Origin: Adiantum capillus-veneris
Taxonomy: Eukaryota > Streptophyta > Polypodiopsida > Polypodiales > Pteridaceae
Length of the DNA stretch: 60,000 nucleotides
Direction: 5' to 3'
Assembly: GCA_014529385.2 (NCBI GenBank)
Contig: CM043966.1
Location: forward strand, 98,259,587-98,319,586
Shown piece by piece: positions 46,816-58,131 of this stretch (position 1 is the first letter of the stretch; each line of letters begins with the position of its first letter). The notes beneath the pieces were generated by a model that worked only from the letters and a program-made list of their open reading frames with translations, had not been told where the DNA came from and did no database searches. The translations under genes and the position numbers were made by a program.

Positions 46816-49800
46816 CTCAAGATTCACCACTTTTCCACTCTATATCATTATATGAAGAATATTTGGGTGTTAAGGCCCACCACTTGTCCAACCTATAAGG
46901 CTATATTTTAAAGGTTATTCTTTCTCACCACTTGGAGTGACCATGATAGGTTTTACATGGGGGTTTGAGTTCCAAGGTCCACCACTTGTCCAAGCAAACT
47001 CTATTGAATCATAGAGAGAAGCAAAGGTCTACCACTTGTCCAAGGTAGGGTCCATTGAAACATGGAGAGAAGGATGCTCCACCATTTGTCCAAGATAGGC
47101 TCCATCGAAAAATGAAGAGAAGAAAGCTGCACCATGTCTCCAAGATGCTAGGCTTCATCGAAATACCTTAAACCCAGGATATTTTGTACATGGGGGGTTT
47201 ACATTCAAGGGCCGATACTTGTCCAAGCTATTATCGCTAGTAGCATGAGTGGCTTTGTCTCAAGATTCACCACTTTTCCACTCTATGTCATTATATTAAG
47301 AATATGTGGGTGTTAAGGTCCACCACTTGTCTAGCCTATAAGTTTATATCTTAAAGGTTATTCTTTCTTACCACTTGGAGTAACCAGGATAGGTTTTACA
47401 TGGGGGTTTGGTTCCAAGCTCCACCACTTGTCCAAGCTAACTCTATTGAAACAGAGAGAGAAGCAAAGGTCCACCACTTGTCCAAGCTAAGCTCCATTGA
47501 AACATGGAGAGAAGGATGCTCCACCATTTGTCCAAGATAGGCTCCATTGAAACATGACGAGAAGCAAGCTGCACCATGTCTCCAAGATGCTAGGCTCCAT
47601 CGAAAAACATTAAACTCACGATATGTCGTAGATGAGGGGTTTACATTCAAGGTCCAACACTTGTCCAAGCTATTATTGGTAGTAGCCTGAGTGGTTTGGT
47701 CTCAAGATTCACCACTTTTCTACTCTATGTCATTATATTAAGAATATGTGGGTGTTAAGGTCCACCACTTGTCCAACCTATAAGGCTACATTTTAAAGGT
47801 TATTCTTTCTTACCACTTGGAGTGACCATGATAGGTTTTACATGGGGGTTTGGTTCCAAGGTCCACAACTTGTCCAAGCTAACTCTATTGAAACATAGAG
47901 AGAAACAAAGGTCCACCACTTGTCCAAGCTAGGCTCCATTTAAACATGGAGAGAAGGATGGTCCACCATTTGTTCAAGATAGGCTCCATTGAAACATGAC
48001 GAGAAGCAAGCTGCACCATGTCTCCAAGATGCTAGGCTCCATCGATATACATTAAACCCACGATATTTCGTAGATGAGGGGTTGACATTCAAGGTCCACC
48101 ACTTGTCCAAGCTATTATTGCTAGTAGCCTGAGTGGTTTGGTCTCAAGATTCACCACTTTTATTAAGAATATGTGGGTGCTAAGGTCCACCACTTGTCCA
48201 ACCTATAAGGCTACATCTTAAAGGTTATTCTTTCTTCCCACTTGGAGTGATCATGATAGGTTTTACATGGGGGTTTGGTTCCAAGCTCCACCACTTGTCC
48301 AAGCTAACTCTATTGAAACATAGAGAGAAACAAAGGTCGACCACTTGTCCAAGCTAGGCTCCATTGAAACATGGAGAAATCGATGCTCCACCATTTGTCG
48401 AAGCTAAGTCTATTGAAACATGGGGGGTTTACGTTCAAGGTCCACCACTTGTCCAAGCTATTATCGCTAGTAGCATGAGTGGTTTTATCTCAAGATTCAC
48501 CACTTTTTCACTCTATGTCATTATATTAAGAATATTTGGGTATTAAGGTCCACCACTTGTCCAACCTATAAGGCTATATCTTAAAGGTTATTCTTTCTCA
48601 CCACTTGGAGTGACCATGATAGGTTTTACATGGGGGTTTGGTTCCAAGGTCCACCACTTGTCCAAGCTAACTCTATTGAATCATAGAGATCAGCAAAGGT
48701 CCACCACTTGTCCAAGCTAGGGTCCATTGAAACATGGAGAGAAGGATGCTCCACTATTTGTCCAAGATAGACTCCATTGAAACATGAAGAGAAGCAAGCT
48801 GCACCATGTCTCCAAGATGCTAGGTTTCATTGAAATACCTTAAACCCACGATATTTTGTACATGGGGGGTTTACATTCAAGTACCACCTCTTGTCCAAGC
48901 TATTATCGCTAGTAGCATGAGTGGCTTTGTCTCAAGATTCACCACTTTTCCACTCTATGTCATTATATTAAGAATATGTGGGTGTTCAGGTCCACCACTT
49001 GTCCAACCTATAAGTCTATATCTTAAAGGTTATTCTCTCTTACCACTTGGAGTGACCATGATAGGTTTTACATGGGGATTTGGTTGCAAGGTCCACTACT
49101 TGTCCAAGCTAACTCTATTGAAACAGAGAGAGAAGCAAAGGTCCACCACTTGTCCAAGCTAGGGTCCATTGAAACATGGAGAGAAGGATGCTCCACCATT
49201 TGTCCAAGATAGGCTCCATTGAAACATGATGAGAAGCAAGCTGCACCATGTCTCCAAGATGCTAGGCTCCATCGAAAAACATTAAACCCACGATATGTCG
49301 TAGATGAGGGGTTTACATTCAAGGTCCAACACTTGTCCAAGCTATTATTGGTAGTAGCCTAAGTGGTTTGGTCTCAAGATTCACCACTTTTCCACTCTAT
49401 GCCATTATATTAAGAATATCTGGGTGTTAAGGTCCACCACTTGTCCAACCTATAAGGATATATCATTAAGGTTATTCTTTCTCATCACTTGGAGTGACCA
49501 TGATAGGTTTTACATGGGGGTTTGGTTTCAAGGTCCACCACTTGTCCAAGCTAACTCTATTGAAACATAGAGAGAAACAAACGTCCACCGCTTGTTTAAG
49601 CTAGGCTCCATTGAAACATGGAGAGAACGATGCTCCACCATTTGTCGAAGCTAAGTCTGTTGAAACATGGGGGGTTTACGTTTAAGGTCCACCACTTGTC
49701 CAAGCTATTATCGCTAGTAGCATGAGTGGTTTTGTCTCAATATTCACCACTTTTTCACTCTATGTCATTATATTAAGAATATTTGGGTGTTAAGGTCCAC

Positions 49801-50450
49801 CACTTGTCCAACCTATAAGGCTATATCTTAAAGGTTATTCTTTCTCACCACTTGGAGTGACCATGATAGGTTTTACATGGGGGTTTGGTTCCAAGGTCCA
49901 CCACTTGAATCATAGAGAGAAGCAAAGGTCCACCACTTGTCCAAGCTAAGCTCCATTGAAACATGGAGAGAAGGATGCTCCACCATTTGTCCAAGATAGG
50001 CTCCATTGAAACATGAAGAGAAGCAAGCTGCACCATGTCTCCAAGATGCTAGGCTCCATCAAAATACCTTAAACCCACGATATTTCGTAGATGGGGGGAT
50101 TACTTTCAAGGTCCACCACTTGTCCAAGCTATTATCGCTAGTAGCATGGTTTGGTCTCAAGATTCACCAGTTTTCCACTCTATGTCATTACATTAAGAAT
50201 ATCTTGGTGTTAAGGTCCACCACTTGTCCAACCTATAAGGCTATATCTTAAATGATATTTTTTCTCACCACTTGGAATGTGCATGATATGTTTTACATGG
50301 GGTTTTGCTCCAAGGTCCACCACTTGTCCAAGCTAGATCTATTACATATATATTATACATACAATATTCAACTAGATTCCCTACCTATCATGTCTAGTAG
50401 CATGGATGCTGTAGCTTTAAGGTCCACCACTTGTCGAACCTATACTCTCT
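46816..50450. repeat. Right repeat block 1: higher-order array of the ~50-bp box monomer
   Basis: Basic monomer about 50 bp (box starts at 47421, 47471, 47521, 47571) with the box CCACCACTTGTCCAAGCT followed by CTCCATTGAAACATGGAGAG-like sequence, nearly all in forward orientation. Monomers are organised in a longer unit marked by TTTTACATGGGGG, at 46951, 47394, 47836, 48261, 48624, 49066, 49508, 49871 and 50291. Spacings of 443, 442, 425, 363, 442, 442, 363 and 420 suggest a unit of about 442 bp, a 363-bp deletion form, and a still longer period of about 1.24 kb. No gene is seen. Confidence 0.92.
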
Positions 50451-51050
50451 TATGTAAGAGAGATCTTGCTATAAATTCAAAACCTTCTCGCCTAAATTTA
50501 AAATTCAAAATCTGATTGCCTAAATTTAAAATATCCCGCCTAAATTTTAAAATATCCCGCCGAAATTTTAAAATTCAAACTTTTTTATAAAAATTTAAAT
50601 TTTACCACTTGAATTTAAAATATTCCACGCGAAATTGATTTTAAATTCAAGTTTACCACAAAAAGATATCATTATACCACCTAAATTCAAATATGCAAAC
50701 CTCAAATCATTATATTGTACATCAATTCAAACAAATTCAAATTAACAAGCCTAAACTGATATTAGTTTGCATAGATATGAATTTATCACACCTAAATTAT
50801 GTCACCATGTTAGAGAGAGTGGTTAGAGAATTTGAACAAGGTCCACCACTTGTCCAACCTAGATACCAAGAAGGATTGAGTGTACAAGGTATTGTTTGGA
50901 GGTTCTTATAGTCCACTGGTCTCAAGGTCCACCACTTGTGGTAAGGGTCACCAAAAAGTGTATATATTCATCCAAATAAATACACGTATTTTTGGTCTAC
51001 ATGTCCTAGTTTCAACCATTTATGTCCATTAGGTGTATCACTAAACAACA
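50451..51050. other. A/T-rich segment with short repeats
   Basis: GCCTAAATTTAAAAT-like units occur at about 50490, 50518, 50539 and 50560, followed by further TTTAAATTC-rich sequence. Isolated boxes (GGTCCACCACTTGTCCAACC and a truncated one) lie at about 50840 and 50926. No gene. Confidence 0.6.
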
Positions 51051-51430
51051 CTACTATTTTTGAGAAACAGATGTTACAATCATATCTACAAATGGATTAG
51101 AGGAAAATCAGCTCAGCATACATCCAGAACTCGCTACAAGAATCGACTTTAACAGATCACGCAAGTAAGTCTTCCATTCAAGTTTACTAGTATTACAATG
51201 TGTTAGTTATTTGTGATATTTATGTATATATATATACTATGTGTGCATATCGTAATTAAGTGTAATTGTGTATCTGCATTATGTATGAGTATTACAATCA
51301 AATAACACAAATATACATACATACACATAGATAACACAGACGCACACATACATGAGCATGTATTTTCAAGAGAGAGATAGCAAGATACAGAGATAGATAG
51401 ATAGATAGAGAGAGAGAGAAATACCTGTTT
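51051..51430 (+). promoter_or_regulatory. Possible promoter and leader region of the transposase gene
   Basis: A GTAAGT splice-donor-like site lies at 51165-51170 (GCAA|GTAAGT). TATATATATA lies at 51225-51235 and a GATA/GA microsatellite at about 51391-51419. The next strong acceptor on the plus strand is at 54621-54622, immediately before the transposase-like frame. A leader intron of about 3.45 kb is possible, but this is inference only. Confidence 0.25.
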
Positions 51431-51715
51431 TCTAGAGAGAGGAGAGAGAGAAAGATAACAGATTTCATTGTGTTTATGTATGTGGAAGAGAGGAAGACGA
51501 TGCATGGAAATATGTGCACGTATTTTCAAGAGAGAGACAACAAGATAACAAATTTCACTGTGGTTATGTATGTGGAAGTGAGGAAGACGATGTGTGGGAA
51601 TATGTGCATGTATTTTCAAGAGAGAGACAACAAGATAACAGATTTCACTGTGGTTATGTATGTGGAAGAGAGGAAGACGATGTGTAGGAATATGTGTATG
51701 TGTGCGGGGATATTT
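51431..51715 (+). repeat. 90-bp tandem repeat, about three copies
   Basis: TGTGGAAGAGAGGAAGACGA-type anchors lie at 51481, 51571 and 51661, exactly 90 bp apart, with AGAGAGACAACAAGATAACA between them. Because 90 is a multiple of three, an open frame (51470-52102) reads through as ~30-residue repeats (MYVEERKTM, FQERDNKIT). Beyond 51720 that frame becomes Cys/Leu-rich without motifs, and I do not call it a gene. Confidence 0.8.
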
Positions 51716-52600
51716 TTAAACTACGTATCTCTGTCTTTTGATGAGAGAGTGTGTGTGCAAGAAGAGTTACAGAGAACCATCTTCTCTATATGGAGAAAGA
51801 CAGAGAGTGAGAGAGAGAGAAATACCTGTTTTTTCTCTATTCGTGAGGTGTGCAATGTCTCCGGAGAAGAAGCTATGCATGATCCTGCCCTTCTAGAAAG
51901 CGTTGCGTATGCTGCTGTTTCTTTATCTTGTGCGCGAACTCTCAATCCTGTGCACTCCACCTGTGTGTTGTGTACGATGCCGGGCTTGCTCCTCTACGTG
52001 CGCGTATACTCCAACTGTGTGCAATCCGTGTGCGCTTTCTGTGTGTTTGCTGCTCGCCTTCTTTCTCTGTGTGCGTTGCTCGTGCGCTCTCTCTGTGCCT
52101 AATCTTGATAGGGTTTATTAGAATGCCACGTATGCTACAAGTCCAAGTTTTATCATAGGATTAAAAAAAACAAAAGCAATATAAAACATTAACCAATTCA
52201 CACAGCCAAAATTAAAGAAATCATGGTTGAAAATATGCAAAACATGCGTAACTCTATACTATGAATTCACTTAAAAAAAATAAAATCTTTGGGTGCTTCC
52301 CCGGGACCCCGCCCGGAACAATATCCCAAAATCAGCCTCCCAAGCCCCTCCATCGAGAGCGCTATATTCCACATCCCCATCAAGAGCGCTACCCCCAAAC
52401 CTCACGTGGAAGCGCTACCTTGTCACCCCATTGTGGCATTGCCCTAAGACCCCGCATCTGGAGTGCTAAATGGGAACATTCTTCATTAGTGAAATTTTGA
52501 ACATAAATTATATTTAGCATATACTTTAATATAATACAAATATTAACATATTAACTATACTACTAATTTACTATAGCAGTTCTAGATTATGTCCCATACT
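51716..52600. other. Low-complexity and GC-richer segment, no gene recognised
   Basis: TG- and CT-rich stretches (51740-52110) are followed by a GC-rich stretch at 52295-52470. That stretch includes CCCGGGACCCCGCCCGGAAC and three AGCGCTA boxes about 33 bp apart (52360, 52386 and 52413 approximately). Similar CCCCGCCCGG stretches occur in plant repetitive DNA; no function is claimed. Confidence 0.45.
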
Positions 52601-54540
52601 ATATTTAAGGTGCCAAAGGTTTGGCCTTATGGTCCTAGATTTAGCCAAGTGGTCAACACATATAGGACCAAGTGCACACTATGCCACAAAACTTGGCCAC
52701 CACTTCACTTGCCAAAGTTTAGGCCACATGGTCAATCCTAAGTTTCCAATGTTCTTATGATGTCACCTTTTGCCTCGTGGAAAACCTAGGCTTGTTTTCA
52801 CATACTCAGGCACTTCAAGCCATAATAAATTCTCATTACTCTTCGGCAACCCTTTTGTTCAAGTCTTTGAAAAAACGTTGCTTAAGGCCACCCTAAACCA
52901 TTTTCATTTAGGGGTGTCTAAAACTAGCTTTTTGGCAATTCGAGAAGAAAATGGTCAAAGTTTTATACTTAGTTTTAACCACTTGACCAATTCAAATATT
53001 GGAAAGCAAGGTCTTGTAATACTTTTCTTTGGACATCACACATTAAAACTAGGTCCCTCACTTGTCCAAGCTATGCTCTAATACAATAAAGGGCTTTTGG
53101 TTTCAAGATGCACCACTTTCCCAACCTTGATTCCATTAAAGAAGCTAGCTCTACTTAGGCATTAATAGCAAGGTCCTGTAGCAGTTCACATTGAACATTT
53201 TCCATGGCAGCTAGGTCCACCACTTATCTAAGCTATGCTCTAATACAGTAAGGGGGTTTTGGTTTCAAGATCCACCACTTGTCCAAACTTGATTTGGGAA
53301 GCAAGGTCCTATAATAGTTTGCTTTGGACATTCACCATTACAACTAAGTCCACGACTTCTCCAAGCTATGTTCTAATACACTAAGGACGTTTTGGTTTGA
53401 AGGAGAACCACTTGTACGACTTTGTTTTTGGAAGTAAGGTCTTTACATAGTTCACCTTGGACCTTGGACATTGGACATTGGATAATACAACTAAGCCCAC
53501 CACTTGTCCAAGCTATCCTCTATATATAGCCAAAGGGTTTGGGTTTCAAGATTCACCACTTTTCCAACCTTTCTTCCATTAAAGAAAGGAGGGGAATTAT
53601 AACTAGGTCCACCAATTGTCCAAGATATGCTTTGATATAGAAAGGGGATTTTGGTTTCAATAATCCACCACGTGTTCAACCTTGCAAGGCTCAAGGGATA
53701 CTTGGACATTGGAAAGCATAGTCCTATAGTAGTTGATAGGTGGCAGTGGGTATAACAACTAGGTCCAACCTATGGTCTCATATAGCAAAGAGGCTTTGGT
53801 TTCAAGGTCCACCACTTGTCCAACCTTGCTTCCATTAAAGAAATGAGGGGCTACGTAAACATTGGCAAGCAAGGTAGAAAGGTCCTAAGGTATTTCACCT
53901 TGGATATTGGGCATTATCACTAGGTCCACCACTTGTCCAAGCTATGCTCTGATATAGAAAGGGGATTTTCGTTTCAAGGTCCACCACGTGTTCAACCTTG
54001 CAAGACTCAAGGGATACTTGGACATTGGAAAGCATAGTCCTATAGTAGTTGATAGGTGGCAGTGGGTATTACAACTAGGTCCAACCTATGCTCTCATATA
54101 GCAAAGAGGCTTTAGTTTCAAGGTCCACCACTTGTCCAACCTTGCTTCCATTAAAGAAATGAGGGGCTACGTAAACATTGGCAAGCAAGGTAGCAAGGTC
54201 CTAAGGTGTTTCACCTTGGATATTGGGCATTATAACTAGGTCCACCACTTGTCCAAGCTATGGTCTGATATAGAAAGGGGATTTTCGTTTCAAGGTCCAC
54301 CACGTGTTCAACCTTGAAAGCCTCAAGGGATACTTGGACATTGGAAAGCATAGTCCTATAGTAGTTGATAGGTGGCAGTGGGTATTACAACTAGGTCCAC
54401 CACTTGTCCAACCTATGCTTTAATATATCAAGGATTCTTTGGTTTCAAGATCCACCATAATTTCCAACCTTTCTTCCATTAATATAGCAAGGAGGATTTG
54501 GTCTCAAGGTTCACCACTTGTCCAACCTATGCAAACCTTT
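52601..54540. repeat. Right repeat block 2, with a 316-bp unit
   Basis: Boxes (GGTCCACCACTTGTCCAA and diverged forms such as CCACCACGTGTTCAACC) recur in forward orientation. A 316-bp unit is marked by GATAGGTGGCAGTGGG at 53735, 54051 and 54367. The units have high mutual similarity, so amplification is fairly recent. The block ends about 80 bp before the transposase-like frame. Confidence 0.9.
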
Positions 54541-54623
54541 TCCATGTTGTAGCATGATTTTTTGTTTGAAGAGTATTTTTCTATAACTATGGATTTAACA
54601 ATGTAATCTTTTTCACTTACAGG
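54541..54623 (+). promoter_or_regulatory. Pyrimidine tract and splice acceptor before the transposase-like frame
   Basis: CTTTTTCACTTACAG ends at 54622, one base before the ATG at 54624. It matches a plant 3' splice site (pyrimidine tract then ACAG). Confidence 0.5.
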
Positions 54624-57600
54624 ATGGACTTTGAATCTAGGGAGAAAGTACATATGATACTTGACAATGAAATTGTTGGTATTGGCTGTGTGTGTAGAAC
54701 AGATCCAGATTCCACTTGTGGTGGTACAAAGATAGGGCACGGAAATGTCTCCATACTAGTGGAGGAATGCTTGAAGGATGTGGTCCTACCTTTTCCTACA
54801 ATGGATACTTCATCTCTCCAAGGCTCATTATGGAGTGTTGTTCGATGGTCAAAGATTCTTTTCAAATCTTTTGTATTAAATGGGAACTTAATTGATCCAC
54901 AGGAAAGCTACAATGGTGATGAAGAACATGATCATTCTGATCCTCTAGTTACAGATGCAATACCTATGACAAGCCCAGAATTTGAAGCAATGATTCGAGA
55001 GTCTTGGAGAAATCAGAGGGTCCTTTTAAAAGATGACACAATGATGCAAACCATGAATGAAGGGACCATCTTATATGTATTTCCACATGATTATGTCAAC
55101 TTTCAAGAACTTGGTCCTGATTGTGTGGGTGTGGGTATTGAAAGAGAAAATGCAAGCATTGATGATGTGGTTGAAGTGGGTAGCATCACTTTGCTAAAGT
55201 GGCCCATCAAGCAGAGAACAATGTTGAATGGGATCCCATTACAACGATTTGTTCCTGTTGATGGCATGCATGCTACATATGAGGATGTATCCAACGATGA
55301 CAATGTTGGAAAAAAACTTGATGGGAGTAATGTTGTCCAGTTGTCAAGGAAGAGATGATACACTTTCATGAACAGGACTCAAAAATCAAAAGCAGCACCA
55401 GCTTCGACTTTTTACCTTTCAAACAAATCAATTCAAAGGGTATCATGCATTGATTGTTGTGCACAAAAATGTTGCCAGTTTGCAGATCGTGATATGGTGA
55501 CAAGGTTACCTCAACAGTTTTGGGGAGAGTCTCAAAAATCATGCACTAATTATGTTTATGATGTTCTTTCTATATGTTATCAGAAAGATGAGAAGTCACG
55601 ATACCAATTCAGGCTAAATGGCTCTATTGTTTGTTGTAGAGCATGGTATGAGCTACATGGAATACCAAAGACATAATTTTATCGATACAAGGAGAACTTT
55701 GAAAATGGTGTGCGCCAATATGTACATGGGAACACATGTACATTGAGAAGGGGACTTCAACATACTAGTTTAGCAAGAGCACTACTAAATGAGTTTGTGG
55801 AAAACAACTCTGAGAAGATGCCACATAGAAGTAGAACACTGCTAGATGGCTCAAGAGAGACTCAATTGGTGATTCCATCAACATACAAACAAGTGGATAT
55901 TTTATGTGAAATCAACACGACACTTGACCAAATGGGCTATGAGAAGAAGCTATCCCAATCTTCTTTTGGTAGAATTTGGAACAAAGAGTACCCACATGTC
56001 ACTTTAACAAAGACGAGTGAGTTCTCTAAGTGCAATATTTGTAGCTCAATCAAGGCAAGGTTAGAAGCTAAACCTTCTCTTGAAGAGAGAGCTCTTCTCT
56101 TGAGGGAGAGAGAAGTTCACATGGAACAACAAAAGAGTTGCAGAAGCCTATATTATGCATGGCGCACGTATTCAGAAACTCAACCACAAAAATACGTATG
56201 CATAATCCATGATAAGATGGATCAAAAGAAAACTGCCATTCCTAGATTACGCATTGTTCCCAAGGGTGTGGATTCAGGATATAATATGCAGGTGGCATTG
56301 ATTGGCATGATCACTCATGGACATGGAGAAGGTCATTACAGACACTTTGTCTTGAATGGTTTGTGGCCAGCTGATCCAAATCTTACAATTGGCTCAATTG
56401 CTAATTGTTTACATAACCTAGAGAGGATAGATAAGCATCCTCTTGGTGATCTAGTAACAAATGGACTTCCAAGGAGCAATATTTCACTACTACATTCTTT
56501 GAACTCAAGGGATCTTTTGGACTACCATAACTTGAGTGATGGAAAAGAGCCCATTGTGCAGTCGTCAGAAATTGCAGAAGAGGAATTGGGGTCAACATTT
56601 CGCAGATTGCCAGAGAACTTGTTGCTACAATTGGATAATTGTGCAGGGGAAAACAAAAATCGATACTTATTTGCCTATTTGTCAATGCTTGTTGCAAGGG
56701 GTGTTTTCAAAACCATCCAGCTGGGATTTTTAATGGTTGGGCATACACATGAGGACATAGACGCCATGTTTAGTAGTTTTTCAGAGAAGCTGAGAGTTAC
56801 ACAAACCTATACTTTGCCACATTTGATGGATACATTACGAAACAGCTCATCTTCATCTCCAGCTCCATTTTTTCTCACAAAGATCCCCGATTTCAAGCAA
56901 TATTGTGATGGATATCTTTGTGATGGACAAGACATACTTGTTGGACATTCCAAACCGCTTCAGTTCAGGTTCTTTATGCAGGATGAGACACCAATGATGC
57001 AATATAAGGCACATGTAGGTGTATCAAGTTGGAGTGGAAGTATTCGCCTTTGGAAAACAGACACAGAAGGCAAGCCAATGTTACCACATGGAGATCCACC
57101 TCTAGTACAAATGGCGGAGTATGTCAAGGCCCACGAAGAAGTCATTTTGGGGCTAAAGAACTATATAAAATTTTGGAAAAAATTAGGGAATGGTCCAAGT
57201 ATTCTGCGATATTATAGACCCGTGATAGATTATTGGAGTAAGGTAATTGAAGAGATTGGAAAAGCAATCATATCAGAGGGAGTCTTGTATGAAATGTTTT
57301 GGCCAAAAACTCAAGAATATTCTCACCTACAAAGCACTACAATGAATTTGCAACAAGGAGCAGAAAGATTCCCAGGCCTTGAAGAGTTGAACGATCATTT
57401 TTGTGGGCCTCAACGAGATAGGCCAAGGGAAGAGTTTGACCCTATGTCTGATGTGCACCAAGGTGACTTTCTTATGCTTGTTCCGAGTGACACAGAAATC
57501 TATCCAGTGTGGCTTGCAATGGCTTTATCTGACATTGATAATGAGCCTACATCACCAAACTACAGAAAACTCTTGATTCAATATTGGACACCTTGCGCGA

Positions 57601-57851
57601 GAAAAAGTGGGATGGCAGATACTCAAGCTTACAACAATTGTTGGAAGGGTTATTGGGCTGTCAACTATAAGGACCCACAAGTGTGGGAAACTGTAGATGC
57701 AATTGTTTGGTCCTGGAGACCCAACAAAGAAGGACCATTTTCTAGAATGAAGATTCCAGAAAGGCTTGCTCTAAAAGCCAAAGAAGGCCTCACTCGTGCA
57801 CATCAACCACACTTGGATCAAAGTTCAGATATGGTATCAAATGTGGAGTAG
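54624..57851 (+). pseudogene. DUF7869-like DDE-type transposase candidate, one frame with two stops
   Basis: Three open pieces (54624-55358, 55368-55676, 55677-57851) share one frame, split by TGA at 55356-55358 and TAA at 55674-55676. The first piece (244 codons) has a segment (IGHGNVSILVEECLKDVVLP, SVVRWSKILF) that resembles the DUF8039 pattern of plant transposon proteins. The second is Cys-rich (CIDCCAQKCC). The third has acidic candidates for an RNase-H-fold active site: IHDKMDQKKT (about codon 515), LLLQLDNCAGENKN (about codon 665) and GHTHEDIDAMF (about codon 705). This resembles DUF7869 proteins, widely suspected to be transposases. It probably cuts and joins the element's own ends; that role is inferred. 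Both stops could each arise from one C-to-T change. It has no visible relation to piggyBac. Confidence 0.78.
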
Positions 57852-58131
57852 AATTATGTGGAGCTTCTATTGTGACTATACTAGTCAGTTTGTAAGCAAA
57901 ATCTTTTTTGTATCTTCCTTTGTTTTATATATATAATTTATATTTATTATTCAAATCCATGTGTTGTACATCCTCTTGACTTTTGGTGTTTATCAACACC
58001 ACAATCCTATGAGATTTTCACTTTATTTACTAACCACACACCTCAATTTTTCCCACTTTAAGTGGAAAATTCCCAAATTACATGAATTTAGTCGATTTGG
58101 AAATTCCCATAATGTGAGATTTTTACCAAAA
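57852..58131. other. Right subterminal region of the transposon
   Basis: A/T-rich 3' flank of the transposase-like frame. TTCCCACTTTAAGTGGAAAA (58049-58068) is a palindrome-like block, and GGAAATTCCC lies at about 58099-58108. No box motif is present, unlike the left side. TTTTATATATATAATT near 57924 could serve as a polyadenylation region. Confidence 0.5.

Noticed and set aside
51721-52158. Cys/Leu-rich open frames in three overlapping readings
   Set aside because: Low-complexity TG/CT-rich sequence opens several frames at once; no motif or conserved start.
43781-54540. CRISPR-like array
   Set aside because: The repeats are diverged, units vary from 50 to 442 bp, orientation flips, there are no spacers of constant length and the context is eukaryotic transposon DNA.
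55710-57851. A separate 713-residue protein starting at 55710
   Set aside because: The codon at 55710 is GTG, not ATG. The frame is open upstream to the stop at 55674-55676 and continues in frame before it, so this is the C-terminal part of a longer frame.
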